Below are positions 18,436 to 27,597 of a stretch of DNA of 54,019 nucleotides, piece after piece. Positions within the stretch are counted from its first letter, which is position 1; the number at the start of each line of letters is the position of its first letter. This DNA comes from Argonema antarcticum A004/B2 (GTDB lineage: Bacteria > Cyanobacteriota > Cyanobacteriia > Cyanobacteriales > Aerosakkonemataceae), in contig NZ_JAIQZN010000032.1 in NCBI RefSeq assembly GCF_023333585.1, forward strand, positions 17,569 through 71,587, in the 5' to 3' direction. A model generated the notes under the pieces. It had not been told where the DNA came from. It worked only from the letters and a program-made list of their open reading frames with translations, and made no database searches. Position numbers and translations under genes: made by a program.

Positions 18436-19599
18436 TTAGCGGATAGCCTGTTTGCGTAGACTTTTGATAGTTGCGATCGCACGATCTGCTACTTTATCAA
18501 TCTCATCCGCCGTATTAAATCGCCCAATCCCAAATCGAATCGACGCATAAGCTAACTGTTCCGAGAGTCCCAAAGCCATCAAAACGTGAGACGGAGCGGT
18601 TTTAGCAGAAGTACAAGCCGAACCGGAAGATACAGCCACCACAGGCTGCAATCCCAATCCAAGGGCCGATCCATCCACGCCTTCCACACTAATACTAAGA
18701 TTTCCCGGTAGTCGCTGGGTGGGATGACCGTTCAGAAAAATTGGCCCAATTGGTCCCAAATTTTCCCAAAGACGCTGGCGCAAAGCAGTGAGGCGTTCCG
18801 TCTCCGAGTCCATTTCCGAGATTCCCAGTTCCACCGCCTTCGCAAATCCCACAATTTGCGGCGTGTACAATGTGCCGGAACGCATACCCCGTTCGTGTCC
18901 CCCACCATGCAATTGAGGTGCCAATTTGACTCTAGGATTGCGGCGTCTGACGTAAAGTGCGCCGATTCCCTTGGGGCCATATATTTTGTGAGCCGTCAGA
19001 GACATCAAATCGATTTTCATCGCCTCTACATCTAGAGGTATTTTGCCAATAGCTTGTGCTGCATCCGTGTGGAAAAGCGTTTGATGTTCCCGACAAATTG
19101 TCCCAATTTCTGCCAAAGGCTGCAACACCCCAATCTCGTTATTAGCAGCCATCACCGAAACTAAAATTGTATCGGGACGGAAAGCTTTTTCTAATTCAGT
19201 TAAGTCAACAATCCCATCTTTTTGAATGGGGAGATATGTAACTTCAAAACCAAGAGATTCTAAATAGTGACAAGGGTCGAGAACAGCATTATGTTCTGTT
19301 TGTAAAGTGATGACGTGACGCCCCTTTTGGAAATAAGTCTCAGCAATGCCTTTGATAGCTAAATTGTTCGCTTCGGTAGCACCACTCGTGAAGACAATTT
19401 CTTCAGGTGTGGCGTTAATTGCATCTGCTAAGATTTGCCGTGCTTGTTTCACAGCAGCTTCTGCTTCCCAACCGTAGAGATGATTGATGCTGGCGGGGTT
19501 ACCGAAATGTTCTGTGAAATAGGGAAGCATTGCGGCTAAAACTCTTTCGTCAAGAGGTGTGGTAGCGTGGTTATCGAGATAGATAGGACGATTAGACAT
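18436..19599 (-). CDS. Cysteine desulfurase (IscS/NifS family)
   Basis: 387 residues. The start MSNRPIYLDNHATTPLD is canonical. HFGNPASINHLYG, FTSGATEANNLAIKG, TEHNAVLDP, FHTDAAQAIGK and the PLP lysine in LTAHKIYGPKGIG (near 203-215) follow. The persulfide Cys sits in the loop SSGSACTSAKTAPSHVL, of group I (IscS/NifS) type. It provides sulfur from L-cysteine for Fe-S clusters and other thio-cofactors. No isc or suf operon adjoins it. It is immediately upstream of, and co-directional with, the omegaRNA/iscB, so readthrough could feed the guide RNA. Confidence 0.92.
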   Translation of the reverse strand: MSNRPIYLDNHATTPLDERVLAAMLPYFTEHFGNPASINHLYGWEAEAAVKQARQILADAINATPEEIVFTSGATEANNLAIKGIAETYFQKGRHVITLQTEHNAVLDPCHYLESLGFEVTYLPIQKDGIVDLTELEKAFRPDTILVSVMAANNEIGVLQPLAEIGTICREHQTLFHTDAAQAIGKIPLDVEAMKIDLMSLTAHKIYGPKGIGALYVRRRNPRVKLAPQLHGGGHERGMRSGTLYTPQIVGFAKAVELGISEMDSETERLTALRQRLWENLGPIGPIFLNGHPTQRLPGNLSISVEGVDGSALGLGLQPVVAVSSGSACTSAKTAPSHVLMALGLSEQLAYASIRFGIGRFNTADEIDKVADRAIATIKSLRKQAIR

Positions 19600-19604
19600 G
19601 GCGA

Positions 19605-19797
19605 TTAGCTGAAAAGTTGACCTAGTTTTTTCATAATACTCAGTACGCGATACAGTTCATTTTCTCGTTTCAAAAGCGTGAACTTATCAGATAAAGCATA
19701 CTTGGGTATATCTTGTTGCGTCATAAGTAATTGTTAAGCCAAATCTTTCTGTTAACTCAACGAGAGACAGGTTTTGGGCTTGGATGATTTGAACCAT
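19605..19797 (-). pseudogene. Probable frameshifted gene remnant
   Basis: Two short overlapping frames are preserved: ATG 19797 to TGA 19687 (begins MVQIIQAQNLSLVELTERFGL) and ATG 19724 to TAA 19605 (MTQQDIPKYALSDKFTLLKRENELYRVL). The first resembles the N-terminus of small cyanobacterial DNA-binding or restriction-associated proteins, and a single shift would join the two. The rest of the 400-bp gap up to the Uma2 gene is AT-rich and featureless. The assignment is weak. Confidence 0.3.
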
Positions 19798-19998
19798 CGT
19801 AATATGCTTAGGGTACTGATTTCATTATACCTGCAAAGTATTGACCAGTTTGGTACAAATACAATAATTTTTGTTTTAATTGTAATTTTTGGCACAAATA
19901 CTATCCAAGGCATGGAATAAAGCGTGTAGAAAATGGCAAATTTTTAACTACTCAAGATACAATAGTCAGTAGCTCAGATATCCCAGTAGAGAGCAAGT

Positions 19999-20553
19999 AT
20001 GAATCTGACTATCAAAGATTTAGAAAGACTGCAAGAAAAGCTGCAAGAAGATAATCGCGATTACCAGATAGAACTACAGGAAGGAAACATTGTCGTTATG
20101 GGGCCATCAGATATCGAATCGAGCGAAATTGGCGCTGAGTTAATCAGACTTCTGGGTAATTGGGTTAAGCCTCGACGACTTGGACGGATATTTGATTCCA
20201 GCGGCGGGTTTATTATGCCAAATACAGATTTGCGGGCTCCAGATGTTTCGTTTGTTTCAGCAGATAGACTTAGAAGAAGTCAACGATCGTTTGCTGAACT
20301 GGTTCCAGATTTGGTAGTGGAGATTAAATCTCAAAGCGATCGCATCCGTGTATTGAAAGAGAAAGTTGAGCTATTTTTAACATTAGGTGCTTTGGTGGGG
20401 ATACTGATCGATCCCGATAAATTAACTGTAACTGTTTATCGTCAAAATAACGAACCAGTTGTGCTGGCGTCTGCGGATAAATTGACAATTGCAGAGTTAT
20501 TTCCTGGTTGGGAAATCGAGATTTCCGAACTTTGGCCTCCTGTGTTTGAGTAA
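19999..20553 (+). CDS. Uma2 family (DUF820) endonuclease-like protein
   Basis: 184 residues. The Uma2 core is clear: an N-terminal YQIELQEGNIVVMGPSDIESSEIGAELIRLL, then RAPDVSFVSADRL (catalytic Asp), LVPDLVVEIKSQSDRIRVLKEKV (E-x-K) and the strand ALVGILIDPDKLTVTVYRQN. It is a different subgroup from the copies at 1172 and 45137 and closer to the 180-190-residue type. It stands alone on the + strand. Cellular role unknown. Confidence 0.88.
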   Translation: MNLTIKDLERLQEKLQEDNRDYQIELQEGNIVVMGPSDIESSEIGAELIRLLGNWVKPRRLGRIFDSSGGFIMPNTDLRAPDVSFVSADRLRRSQRSFAELVPDLVVEIKSQSDRIRVLKEKVELFLTLGALVGILIDPDKLTVTVYRQNNEPVVLASADKLTIAELFPGWEIEISELWPPVFE

Positions 20554-21022
20554 CAGACTTCCAAATAAAAAAATATCCAACAACTTCTTGTGGGATGGGC
20601 GTCTCGCCCGTCCTATGACACCGATTCAGTAATAAGGCTTTGCTACGTAAGGCGTTGAGATTATTTACACCCAAAGCTTGCATATGGCAACTTGCGGTAA
20701 AGAGCAATAACCTTGAAATCCTTACCAAGCTTTGCGCGTAGGGTACAAAAAAACTAATCATTTGGCACACTAAGTACGGAAGACCCAAAATTCTGGCTCT
20801 TTCGGAGTTGCTATGCTTTTGTTCACTTAAGAACATTTTTATTGATTTTCTCCTCTCCCACTCTCCCACTCTCCCCCTCTCCCACTCTCCCACTCTCCCA
20901 CTCTCCCCCTCTCCCCCTCTCCCCCTCTCCCACTCTACTCAAATAGCATAGTAAGTACGGAAGAGCCAAAATTCTTACCGCTAAATCGCCTTTTGCCCCC
21001 CTTAAAAAGGGGGGGATCTCTA
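20554..21022. repeat. Repeat-filled intergenic stretch including dispersed repeat copy B and a CTCTCC/CTCCCA tract
   Basis: A short hairpin (GGGCG-TCT-CGCCC, near 20597-20609) follows the Uma2 stop and may be a terminator. The dispersed repeat at 20791-20850 (GGCTCTTTCGGAGTTGC, GCTTTTGTTCACTTAAGAAC) leads into a strand-biased pyrimidine tract of CTCTCCCA/CTCTCCCC octamers (about 20855-20938). A partial echo AGTACGGAAGA(C/G)CCAAAATTCT flanks the block at about 20774-20794 and 20952-20973. No credible gene is seen here. Confidence 0.75.
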
Positions 21023-22123
21023 TTACTGCAATCGCCAAATTTTAATCGTTTTATCTCCCGCGCCGCTACCACCGCTAACTAATGTTTTCCCATCGGGACT
21101 AAAAGCGATCGATCGCACTCGATCTGAATGTCCAGAAAGTGTTTGGATCGAATCTCCTGTATTAATATCCCAAAGTTTCACTTCGTTAGTTTGATTCCCG
21201 CTAGCAACTGTTTTTCCATCGGGACTAATAGCAACAGTAAAAACCGGGCTTTGATCGGTCAGGGTGCGGAGAAGTTCTCCATTTTCTAAATTCCAAATCT
21301 TTATCGTACTATCCTGGGAACCGCTAACCAAAGTTTTACCATCCCGGCTAAAAGCAACCGACCAAACTGCATAATAAGTATGTCCTGAAAGAGTACGCAG
21401 CAGTTCACCACTTGACAAATTCCAAAGTTTAATCGTTAAATCTTGATTGCCAGTGGCGAGAGTGTCGCCATCGGGGCTAATGGCAACAGATAAAATCATC
21501 CCAGAACGGGGAGATAGAGTGCGCTGCAACTCTCCGGTTCTAAGATTCCAAATTTTTATCGTACCGTCTCCACTACCACTTACCAACGTTCTACCTTGAG
21601 GATCGATCGCAACAGAATAAATTCCGCCCGAATGTCCAGAAAGGGTACGTCGCAATTTGCCAGTACGGAGATTCCAAATTTTGATAGTTTTGTCGCTACT
21701 GCCACTTACTAGAGTTTGACCGTCGGGACTAAAAGCGATCGCTAAAACCGGGGCTTTATGTCCGATGAAAGTCCTTTTTACTTCACCTGTGTCGAGATTC
21801 CAAATTTTGATAGTCTTGTCAGTACTGCCGCTTACCAGAGTTTGACCATCAGGGCTAATGGCGATCGCACCCACTCCCCCCGAATGCTCGGTCAAGGTTT
21901 TCGCTAGCGTAAAATTTGCTCTAGGAGTATTTTGGGCTACGACAGCAGTACGGGCGTCCCCGCCTGTAATAACAGGCTGAGTGGTGTGCGATTCCAGCGC
22001 CACTGTCCGCCCATAGAGTTGCGTCCCCACTACTGCCAACAGCAACAGGGGAATACTGGTATACAGATGATTTTTAAGCTTTACCAAGCCGATCGCAGTT
22101 GATACTCTGGCAAGAGGGCGCAT
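21023..22123 (-). CDS. WD40 repeat protein with N-terminal membrane/signal segment
   Basis: About 366 residues. An N-terminal hydrophobic segment (HLYTSIPLLLLAVVGTQLYG) indicates a signal or membrane anchor. Seven WD40 units follow, each with the pattern (S/G)PDG-TLVSGS-D-TIKIWNL-TGE, which forms one complete seven-bladed propeller. This is a protein-interaction scaffold of a kind abundant in cyanobacteria. The partner is unknown. An in-frame GTG at 22147 would add eight residues, but the ATG at 22123 has a GGAG ribosome site 7 nt upstream and is preferred. Confidence 0.88.
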   Translation of the reverse strand: MRPLARVSTAIGLVKLKNHLYTSIPLLLLAVVGTQLYGRTVALESHTTQPVITGGDARTAVVAQNTPRANFTLAKTLTEHSGGVGAIAISPDGQTLVSGSTDKTIKIWNLDTGEVKRTFIGHKAPVLAIAFSPDGQTLVSGSSDKTIKIWNLRTGKLRRTLSGHSGGIYSVAIDPQGRTLVSGSGDGTIKIWNLRTGELQRTLSPRSGMILSVAISPDGDTLATGNQDLTIKLWNLSSGELLRTLSGHTYYAVWSVAFSRDGKTLVSGSQDSTIKIWNLENGELLRTLTDQSPVFTVAISPDGKTVASGNQTNEVKLWDINTGDSIQTLSGHSDRVRSIAFSPDGKTLVSGGSGAGDKTIKIWRLQ

Positions 22124-22247
22124 TGTTTGTCTCCAAATAATCAACACAAAGCAGTTTAGTCAGTTTTGAGGACGTAAGGAAAAAATACCCAGACAGACGA
22201 TTGAAATCGCGGCTACACAAACTCCAGGCTAAATACAAGGCATAACC

Positions 22248-23075
22248 ATGACTGATATGCGACGCGAATTTGCCAGCCGAGACAAGCTGGTTACGTACCT
22301 GCGAAAGCAATTTCCAGAGGCTACTGCACGCGATAACCAAATCAGCGAGACAGTAGGCGGACGTAAAGCCGCCCAGAAAGTGCTGGAAAAGGTAGATCCC
22401 GCACGCTATGCCAAATCCCGCAATTTCCTCACAGGTGCCGTAACGCGCCTGTCACCCTATCTCCGCTACGGCGTCCTCAGTCTCGCAGAAGTGCGAGATA
22501 CCGTGCTGAGTAAAATAAAAAACCAAAACGATGCTACCAAACTGATTAACGAACTCGGCTGGCGCGATTATTGGCAGCGGTTGTATGCTCAATTGGGCGA
22601 TGATATCTGGAAAGACCAAGAGTCATACAAAACTGGCTACTCCCTCAAAGAATACAGCGATACCCTGCCAGATGACATTGCATCTGCAACCACAGGTTTA
22701 GTTTGCATCGACAATTTCAGCCGCGACTTGCAAGAAATCGGCTATCTGCACAACCACGCACGGATGTGGATGGCAGCTTACGTAGTGCATTGGCGGCGCA
22801 TTCGTTGGCAAACGGGTGCCAAATGGTTTCTCCAACATTTGCTAGATGGCGATCCAGCTAGCAACAACCTATCCTGGCAATGGATTTCCAGCACCTTTAG
22901 TCACAAGCCATATTTTTTCAATCGCGAAAATTTGGAACGGTACACCGAAGGTGTTTATTGTCGCCAATGTCCTCTTTACGGTCATTGTGATTTTGAAGGC
23001 AGCTATGAAGAACTAGAAAAACGTCTGTTTCCCAAAGTAGGGTCTAGGGGAGGGGGCAAAGGGGCTAGGGACTAG
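22248..23075 (+). CDS. FAD-binding half of a split photolyase/cryptochrome-like protein, putative 4Fe-4S type
   Basis: 275 residues corresponding only to the C-terminal helical FAD-binding domain of the photolyase/cryptochrome family: SRNFLTGAVTRLSPYLRYGVLS, NELGWRDYWQRL, TGLVCIDNFSRDLQEIGYLHNHARMWMA and LLDGDPASNNLSWQWISS. The antenna-binding alpha/beta domain is missing and is encoded by the next gene. The four cysteines are C153 (in TGLVC), C238, C241 (YCRQC) and C247. The spacing of the first three copies that of the Fe-S bacterial photolyases (TGxxC, then YCxxC ~85 residues later). The last 12 residues (VGSRGGGKGARD) come from low-complexity DNA. ATG start. Confidence 0.85.
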   Translation: MTDMRREFASRDKLVTYLRKQFPEATARDNQISETVGGRKAAQKVLEKVDPARYAKSRNFLTGAVTRLSPYLRYGVLSLAEVRDTVLSKIKNQNDATKLINELGWRDYWQRLYAQLGDDIWKDQESYKTGYSLKEYSDTLPDDIASATTGLVCIDNFSRDLQEIGYLHNHARMWMAAYVVHWRRIRWQTGAKWFLQHLLDGDPASNNLSWQWISSTFSHKPYFFNRENLERYTEGVYCRQCPLYGHCDFEGSYEELEKRLFPKVGSRGGGKGARD

Positions 23076-23131
23076 GGGAAGAGGGGAAGAGGGGAAAACA
23101 AGAATGACTAATAACTAATGACTAATAAACA

Positions 23132-23551
23132 ATGAACAATAATCCAATTGTATGGGTGCATGGTGATTGTCTGAGTCCCGATAACCCAGGATTAGAAAAA
23201 CATCCTGACGCACCAGCTATTTGGGTTTGGGACGACGCACTGCTCGAAGAGTGGCAAATTGGTCTTAAACGCATCGCATTTATCTATGAGTGTTTGCTAG
23301 AGTTGCCAGTCGTCATTCGTCGCGGTAACGTAGCAGTTGAAGTTGTAGCTTTTGCTAAAGAGCATAACGCCGACTTGGTTGTGACGGCAGAAAGTCCCAG
23401 TCCTCGGTTTGATGCCATCTGCCATGAAATTGAGCGTTCTGTGCAGGTGGAAGTGCTGGCCGTCGATCGATTTCTTGAATATGACGGCTACATCGACCTC
23501 AAGCGCTTTTCGCGCTACTGGAAAGTAGCCGAACGCTATTTATTTGGTTAG
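23132..23551 (+). CDS. Stand-alone photolyase N-terminal (antenna/Rossmann-like) domain protein
   Basis: 139 residues, 56 bp after the FAD-domain gene. The fold pattern is that of the photolyase N-terminal domain: strand IVWVHGDCLSPDNPGLEKHPDAPAIWVWDD (compare LVWFRRDLRLxDNPAL), helix KRIAFIYECLLEL, VVIRRGNVAVEVVAFAKEHNADLVVTAE and VLAVDRFLEY. The usual RRD motif is changed to HGD, so a classic antenna may not be bound. It most likely pairs non-covalently with the upstream FAD subunit. The gene order is reversed relative to the fused protein. Confidence 0.75.
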   Translation: MNNNPIVWVHGDCLSPDNPGLEKHPDAPAIWVWDDALLEEWQIGLKRIAFIYECLLELPVVIRRGNVAVEVVAFAKEHNADLVVTAESPSPRFDAICHEIERSVQVEVLAVDRFLEYDGYIDLKRFSRYWKVAERYLFG

Positions 23552-23613
23552 TAAAATGCTCCACTATTTGAGAAGTCGTGACTTCACTCAGCGGCTGAGA
23601 ACTAACATTTATT

Positions 23614-25965
23614 TCAACTTGCCGGACACTCCTTGATACTTAGTTTTTGCTCGATCGGAATTTCGATCGCAAACTCTGTTCCTTTTCCGGGTGCTGATAT
23701 ACACTCGATCTGACCTTTATGTATTTCAGTCACAATTTTATAGCTAATAGACAATCCCAATCCTGTACCTTTACCAACAGGTTTAGTTGTAAAGAATGAA
23801 TCAAACAACCGAGACAGCACTGTCTCTGGTATACCAGGCCCGTTATCTTTAATCCGAATCGCTACATGAAGGTGATCTACCAACTCAGTACGAATCCGAA
23901 TAATGTTTGGATTTAGCTCGATTTCGGCATAAGTCCGACCGGAGTTGTATTCATCGATCGCATCAATAGCGTTAGCCAGAATATTCATAAACACTTGATT
24001 CATTTGCCCGGAATAACACTCTACAAGTGGCAAATCGCCATATTCTTTGATCACCTGAATGGCGGGACGTTTGGATTGCTTTTTCAGCCGATGTTGCAAG
24101 ATGGTTAAAGTGCTATCTAAGCCTTCATGAATATTAACAGGTTTTGCCTCCGATCGGTCCACTCGTGAAAAGTTACGTAGCGACTCCATAATCTCCCGGA
24201 TGCGATCGGTCCCTAACACCATAGAAGATAGCATTTTTGGCAAGTCTTCGATCGTAAATTCCAAGTCCATCTCCTCCGCATGAGCTTTAATTTCCGCTGT
24301 AGGATTGGGGTAAGCAGCACGATAAAGTTGCAGGTGCTTAAGCAGATCGAAACTGTAATGTTTGGCGATATGGAGATTACCGCATATAAAGGCAACGGGG
24401 TTATTTACTTCGTGGGCAATTCCTGCCACAAGTTGTCCTAAGTTGGATATTTTTTCAGTTTGAATGAGTTGAGCTTGGGTGGTTTTAAGTTTGTGCAAAC
24501 TCCGCTCTAATTCTTCTGCTTTTTCTTTGGCTTGGGCATATAATTCGGCTTGATTAACTGCGATCGCCAATTGATCCATCACAGCCAAAAGTAGTTCTAC
24601 TTCACTATCGATCCAAGGTCGTGCCTGTCCTGTATGAATACAATTTATCACACCGATCGCACCGTTTCTAGATTGCATCGGTATCGCTAAAAGAGAAGTA
24701 AAACCAAAAGTGCTAACCAACTGCTGCCAAACTGGATCGCTCACATTTTCTAAATCCTCAATTCGCAATATTTCCAAATCTAATAGCTTTCCGGGTAAAG
24801 AGCCAATTTTATTGGCTTCGTAGCGCCCTCTTAAATCGGGATTACCTGGATTGCAAGCCTCTTTTACTACTTCCCAATATGGTTCCGATCTCTCGTGATA
24901 ATACCAGACGAATTGACAGCGGGATATTTGCAGAAATTGGTGGATTTCATCTATCGCTGTTTCGATAATGGTATTAAAATCTAAAGTATTGCGGATTTGG
25001 TTAGTAAGGCGATTGAGCAATTTTTCTCGCTGAAGAAGCTGCGTTAGCTGATATTCTGCTTGCACCCGGTGGGTAACATCGATCGCTGTCCCAATTATCC
25101 CAATTATCTCCCCATTTTGGTCTCGCATTGGGGCAGCTCGATTTTCATAAATTACATTATCAAAATCTGCTGTCCAGCTTCCTTCCGTACCTGCCAAAAC
25201 GCGGTTAATCTCTGCTAAAATATCGGTGTTTTCTCTATAAAGCTCAAAAACTGATTGTCCTATTACCTCCCCTGGTTTTTTACCTATTGATTCCAAGCCT
25301 TTCCCTTCTGAAAGTGTGAACACGCCATTGGTATCTAGGGCGTAGAGTACTATAGGCGTATTAGTAATCACCGCTTGCAAACGTTCTTCGCTCTGGCGCA
25401 AGGCAATTTCTGCTTCCTTGCAGTCGGTAATGTTAGGTATTAAAGTTAAATTTTTGTCTTCGGAACTGACAACAAATTTCGCTTCAAAATCGCAATTTTT
25501 AATGTTTGAACTTCGATCAAAAACAACTTTTTCAGCAAATAATATCAGTCCTCCAATTTCATCTTTTATCGGCGCATCTTCACTACAATATGCCTGCGGA
25601 TCGGCATAATTTTTGAGGTACAAAGGCCGAGCTTCCCACTTGATTTTATAGGTTATATATGATTCTTGTTTAGGTAATACTTCTTCCCACGTCTCGACTA
25701 CACCTGTCTGGCAGCGTTTGTAAATTTCTTGCCAGTGTTCGGGAAGTCCTCCATAAATTTGACAGTGGGATTTGCCAATAATATCTTCGTCATTTGAGCC
25801 ATAATCTTTTAACCAGCGCTGACTGACTTTTAGGTAACACATCCGAGCGTCGAGGATGGCGATCGCAGCTGGTACATTTTCTATTAATAGGTGAAACAGT
25901 TCTTGATAAGGCAGGCAGATATGACAGCCTTGATTCTCCAGTTTTGTCATGGTTTGATAAATCAT
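23614..25965 (-). CDS. Multi-sensor histidine kinase (PAS-PAS-GAF-HisKA-HATPase)
   Basis: 783 residues with no membrane segment. PAS 1 (about 22-115) is followed by a variable linker, PAS 2 (about 193-300, ending IIGIIGTAIDVTHRVQAE) and a GAF domain (about 325-475, LNRLTNQIRNTLDF to LAIAVNQAELYAQAK). A coiled coil leads to HisKA with the phosphoacceptor in LVAGIAHEVNNPVAFICGNL. The HATPase_c domain has FMNILANAIDAI, KDNGPGIPE and GKGTGLGLSISYKIV. It is a soluble hybrid-class sensor of unknown signal; the GAF lacks an obvious bilin Cys-His motif. No response regulator adjoins it. ATG start. Confidence 0.9.
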   Translation of the reverse strand: MIYQTMTKLENQGCHICLPYQELFHLLIENVPAAIAILDARMCYLKVSQRWLKDYGSNDEDIIGKSHCQIYGGLPEHWQEIYKRCQTGVVETWEEVLPKQESYITYKIKWEARPLYLKNYADPQAYCSEDAPIKDEIGGLILFAEKVVFDRSSNIKNCDFEAKFVVSSEDKNLTLIPNITDCKEAEIALRQSEERLQAVITNTPIVLYALDTNGVFTLSEGKGLESIGKKPGEVIGQSVFELYRENTDILAEINRVLAGTEGSWTADFDNVIYENRAAPMRDQNGEIIGIIGTAIDVTHRVQAEYQLTQLLQREKLLNRLTNQIRNTLDFNTIIETAIDEIHQFLQISRCQFVWYYHERSEPYWEVVKEACNPGNPDLRGRYEANKIGSLPGKLLDLEILRIEDLENVSDPVWQQLVSTFGFTSLLAIPMQSRNGAIGVINCIHTGQARPWIDSEVELLLAVMDQLAIAVNQAELYAQAKEKAEELERSLHKLKTTQAQLIQTEKISNLGQLVAGIAHEVNNPVAFICGNLHIAKHYSFDLLKHLQLYRAAYPNPTAEIKAHAEEMDLEFTIEDLPKMLSSMVLGTDRIREIMESLRNFSRVDRSEAKPVNIHEGLDSTLTILQHRLKKQSKRPAIQVIKEYGDLPLVECYSGQMNQVFMNILANAIDAIDEYNSGRTYAEIELNPNIIRIRTELVDHLHVAIRIKDNGPGIPETVLSRLFDSFFTTKPVGKGTGLGLSISYKIVTEIHKGQIECISAPGKGTEFAIEIPIEQKLSIKECPAS

Positions 25966-26610
25966 GATGTTATGTTTGGAAATTGAAAAAAAATGTTTTA
26001 ACTAGGTTTTCACCTAAAGAAAATGCACCCAATCTTTAAAAAAGTTTCTTTTCTTGCCTTAAAGCATAAATATTTATGCTTTACCTATCTAAAGACAGAT
26101 TTTACTCATGGCCAAGAAAAATAGAGTATTTTCAGATAGTCGCTGGCTTTGCGATTGATGCTTATTCCTTTTTGTCTCCTCGATCAAAGCCAAATACAAG
26201 CATATTTATGGCCAAAAATTTGATTTTTTTAGAACATAATCAAATTTTGGGCCAGACCTGAAATGTAGATATCCCCAAATTTCTGGATTTGGTACGTTGT
26301 TGCGCTTTAGCGCTAAAGCGCAACAACGTATCAATAATGATTTATTTGCACCGGCCTACTTACTCTGTTAATTATAATACCAAATTTGGCGACAAGCTTA
26401 TGATACAATCTGACCTGCACAGAAAATCTAACTCTTGCAGCAAGAGTATCGCTGTTGTGAGCTAAGCAGACACCTGGAAATACGAGAGTGGATCGAACTC
26501 TAGGCTAATCGTAAAATATCTGCTTTTAAAATACTGAATCTTTTTATGTCCTTGGGGTTGAAAATTTTACCAATATACTCTAAAAGCGGATTTAATATTA
26601 TGGATCGAGG
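25966..26610. other. 645-bp intergenic region with stacked palindromes, no credible gene
   Basis: Three strong inverted repeats lie between the divergent kinase and argF. They are a 24-bp perfect AT-rich palindrome at 26060-26083, a hairpin with ~16-bp arms at 26209-26254, and the 38-bp perfect palindrome at 26293-26330. A 61-codon open frame (26076-26261) runs through two of these hairpins, has no recognisable product and is not taken as a gene. The argF promoter presumably lies in the AT-rich 26340-26600 part. Confidence 0.7.
26293..26330. repeat. 38-bp perfect palindrome, GTTGTTGCGCTTTAGC family
   Basis: Two 19-nt arms (TACGTTGTTGCGCTTTAGC and its exact complement) abut with no spacer. 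The same arm sequence begins the elements at 1016-1074 and 50541-50565. As RNA it would form a very stable hairpin. Confidence 0.95.
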
Positions 26611-26616
26611 ATGAAG

Positions 26617-27540
26617 ATGGATACATTGAAAGGACGAGATTTACTGAGTCTGGCAGACTTGAGTGCAGAGGAGTTGGACGAACTCTTGCAACTGGCCGCG
26701 CAAATGAAGGCAGGAAAGATAAACTTAAAGTGTAACAAAGTTTTGGGGTTGCTGTTCTATAAAGCTTCGACCAGGACGCGGGTGAGCTTTTCGGTGGCGA
26801 TGTACCAGTTGGGAGGTCAGGTGATCGACCTTAATCCCAATGTCACCCAAGTGAGTCGAGGGGAACCTTTGGTGGATACGGCGCGAGTTCTGGATCGATA
26901 TCTTGACATTTTAGCAGTGAGGACGTTTGAGCAGAAGGATCTGCAACTATTTGCTGATTATGCCAAGATTCCGGTCATCAATGCGCTTAGCGATACGGAA
27001 CATCCCTGTCAAGTGTTGGCAGATTTGTTAACTGTTCAGGAATGCTTTGGCTCGATCAAGGGTGTGACGTTGGCTTATTTAGGCGATGGCAATAATATGG
27101 CAAACTCGCTGCTGTTGGGCTGTGCGATGGCGGGGATGAATGTCAGAATTGCCACACCAGCAGAATACGAGCCGAATGCTGCCATTGTAGAACAGGCAAG
27201 AGCGATCGCAGGCGATCGCACTGAAGTTATGGTGACAAACGATCCCATTGTCGCCGCCAATGGAGCTTGCGTGCTTTACACCGATGTCTGGGCTAGCATG
27301 GGTCAAGAAGATTCAGCTAACGATCGCATCCCAATTTTCCAACCTTATCAGGTCAATCAAGAGTTGTTGAGGATTGCAGACAAACACGCGATCGTACTCC
27401 ACTGTTTACCAGCTCACCGTGGCGAAGAAATTACGGATGAGGTAATCGAAGGTTCCCAGTCAATGGTTTGGGATCAGGCAGAAAATCGGATGCACGCCCA
27501 AAAGGCTCTGCTTGCCAGTTTACTAGGCGCTGGGAATTAG
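26617..27540 (+). CDS. argF: Ornithine carbamoyltransferase
   Basis: 307 residues. The carbamoyl-phosphate motif S-T-R-T-R (KASTRTRVSF, near 49-58), HPCQVLADLLT, the ornithine/SMG-type region (DVWASMGQE) and the catalytic HCLPAHRGEE are all present. It makes citrulline in arginine biosynthesis. ATG at 26617 is chosen because GAGG lies 6 nt upstream and homologues start near MxxLxGRDLLSL. An in-frame ATG at 26611 is an alternative. The gene is single, with two hairpins downstream, the second a clear stem (27632-27650). Confidence 0.95.
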   Translation: MDTLKGRDLLSLADLSAEELDELLQLAAQMKAGKINLKCNKVLGLLFYKASTRTRVSFSVAMYQLGGQVIDLNPNVTQVSRGEPLVDTARVLDRYLDILAVRTFEQKDLQLFADYAKIPVINALSDTEHPCQVLADLLTVQECFGSIKGVTLAYLGDGNNMANSLLLGCAMAGMNVRIATPAEYEPNAAIVEQARAIAGDRTEVMVTNDPIVAANGACVLYTDVWASMGQEDSANDRIPIFQPYQVNQELLRIADKHAIVLHCLPAHRGEEITDEVIEGSQSMVWDQAENRMHAQKALLASLLGAGN

Positions 27541-27597
27541 GGGCTAAGGGTCAGGAAATAAAAAGTTGAGACTGGGAAAGTTTTCAATTATGAAACT

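Noticed and set aside
20324-20893. 189-codon minus-strand open frame overlapping the Uma2 gene end and repeats
   Set aside because: It is made of the reverse of Uma2 plus dispersed repeat and pyrimidine tract; no family resemblance and no initiation signal.
23041-23100. Possible short gene or fusion between the split photolyase genes
   Set aside because: The stretch is low-complexity GGGGCTAGGG-type sequence with the first gene's stop inside it; the two frames are not joined by a simple frameshift because the domain order is reversed.
26076-26261. 61-codon open frame before argF
   Set aside because: It runs through one hairpin and the end of a palindrome, has no motif and no ribosome site; explained by AT-rich repeat DNA.
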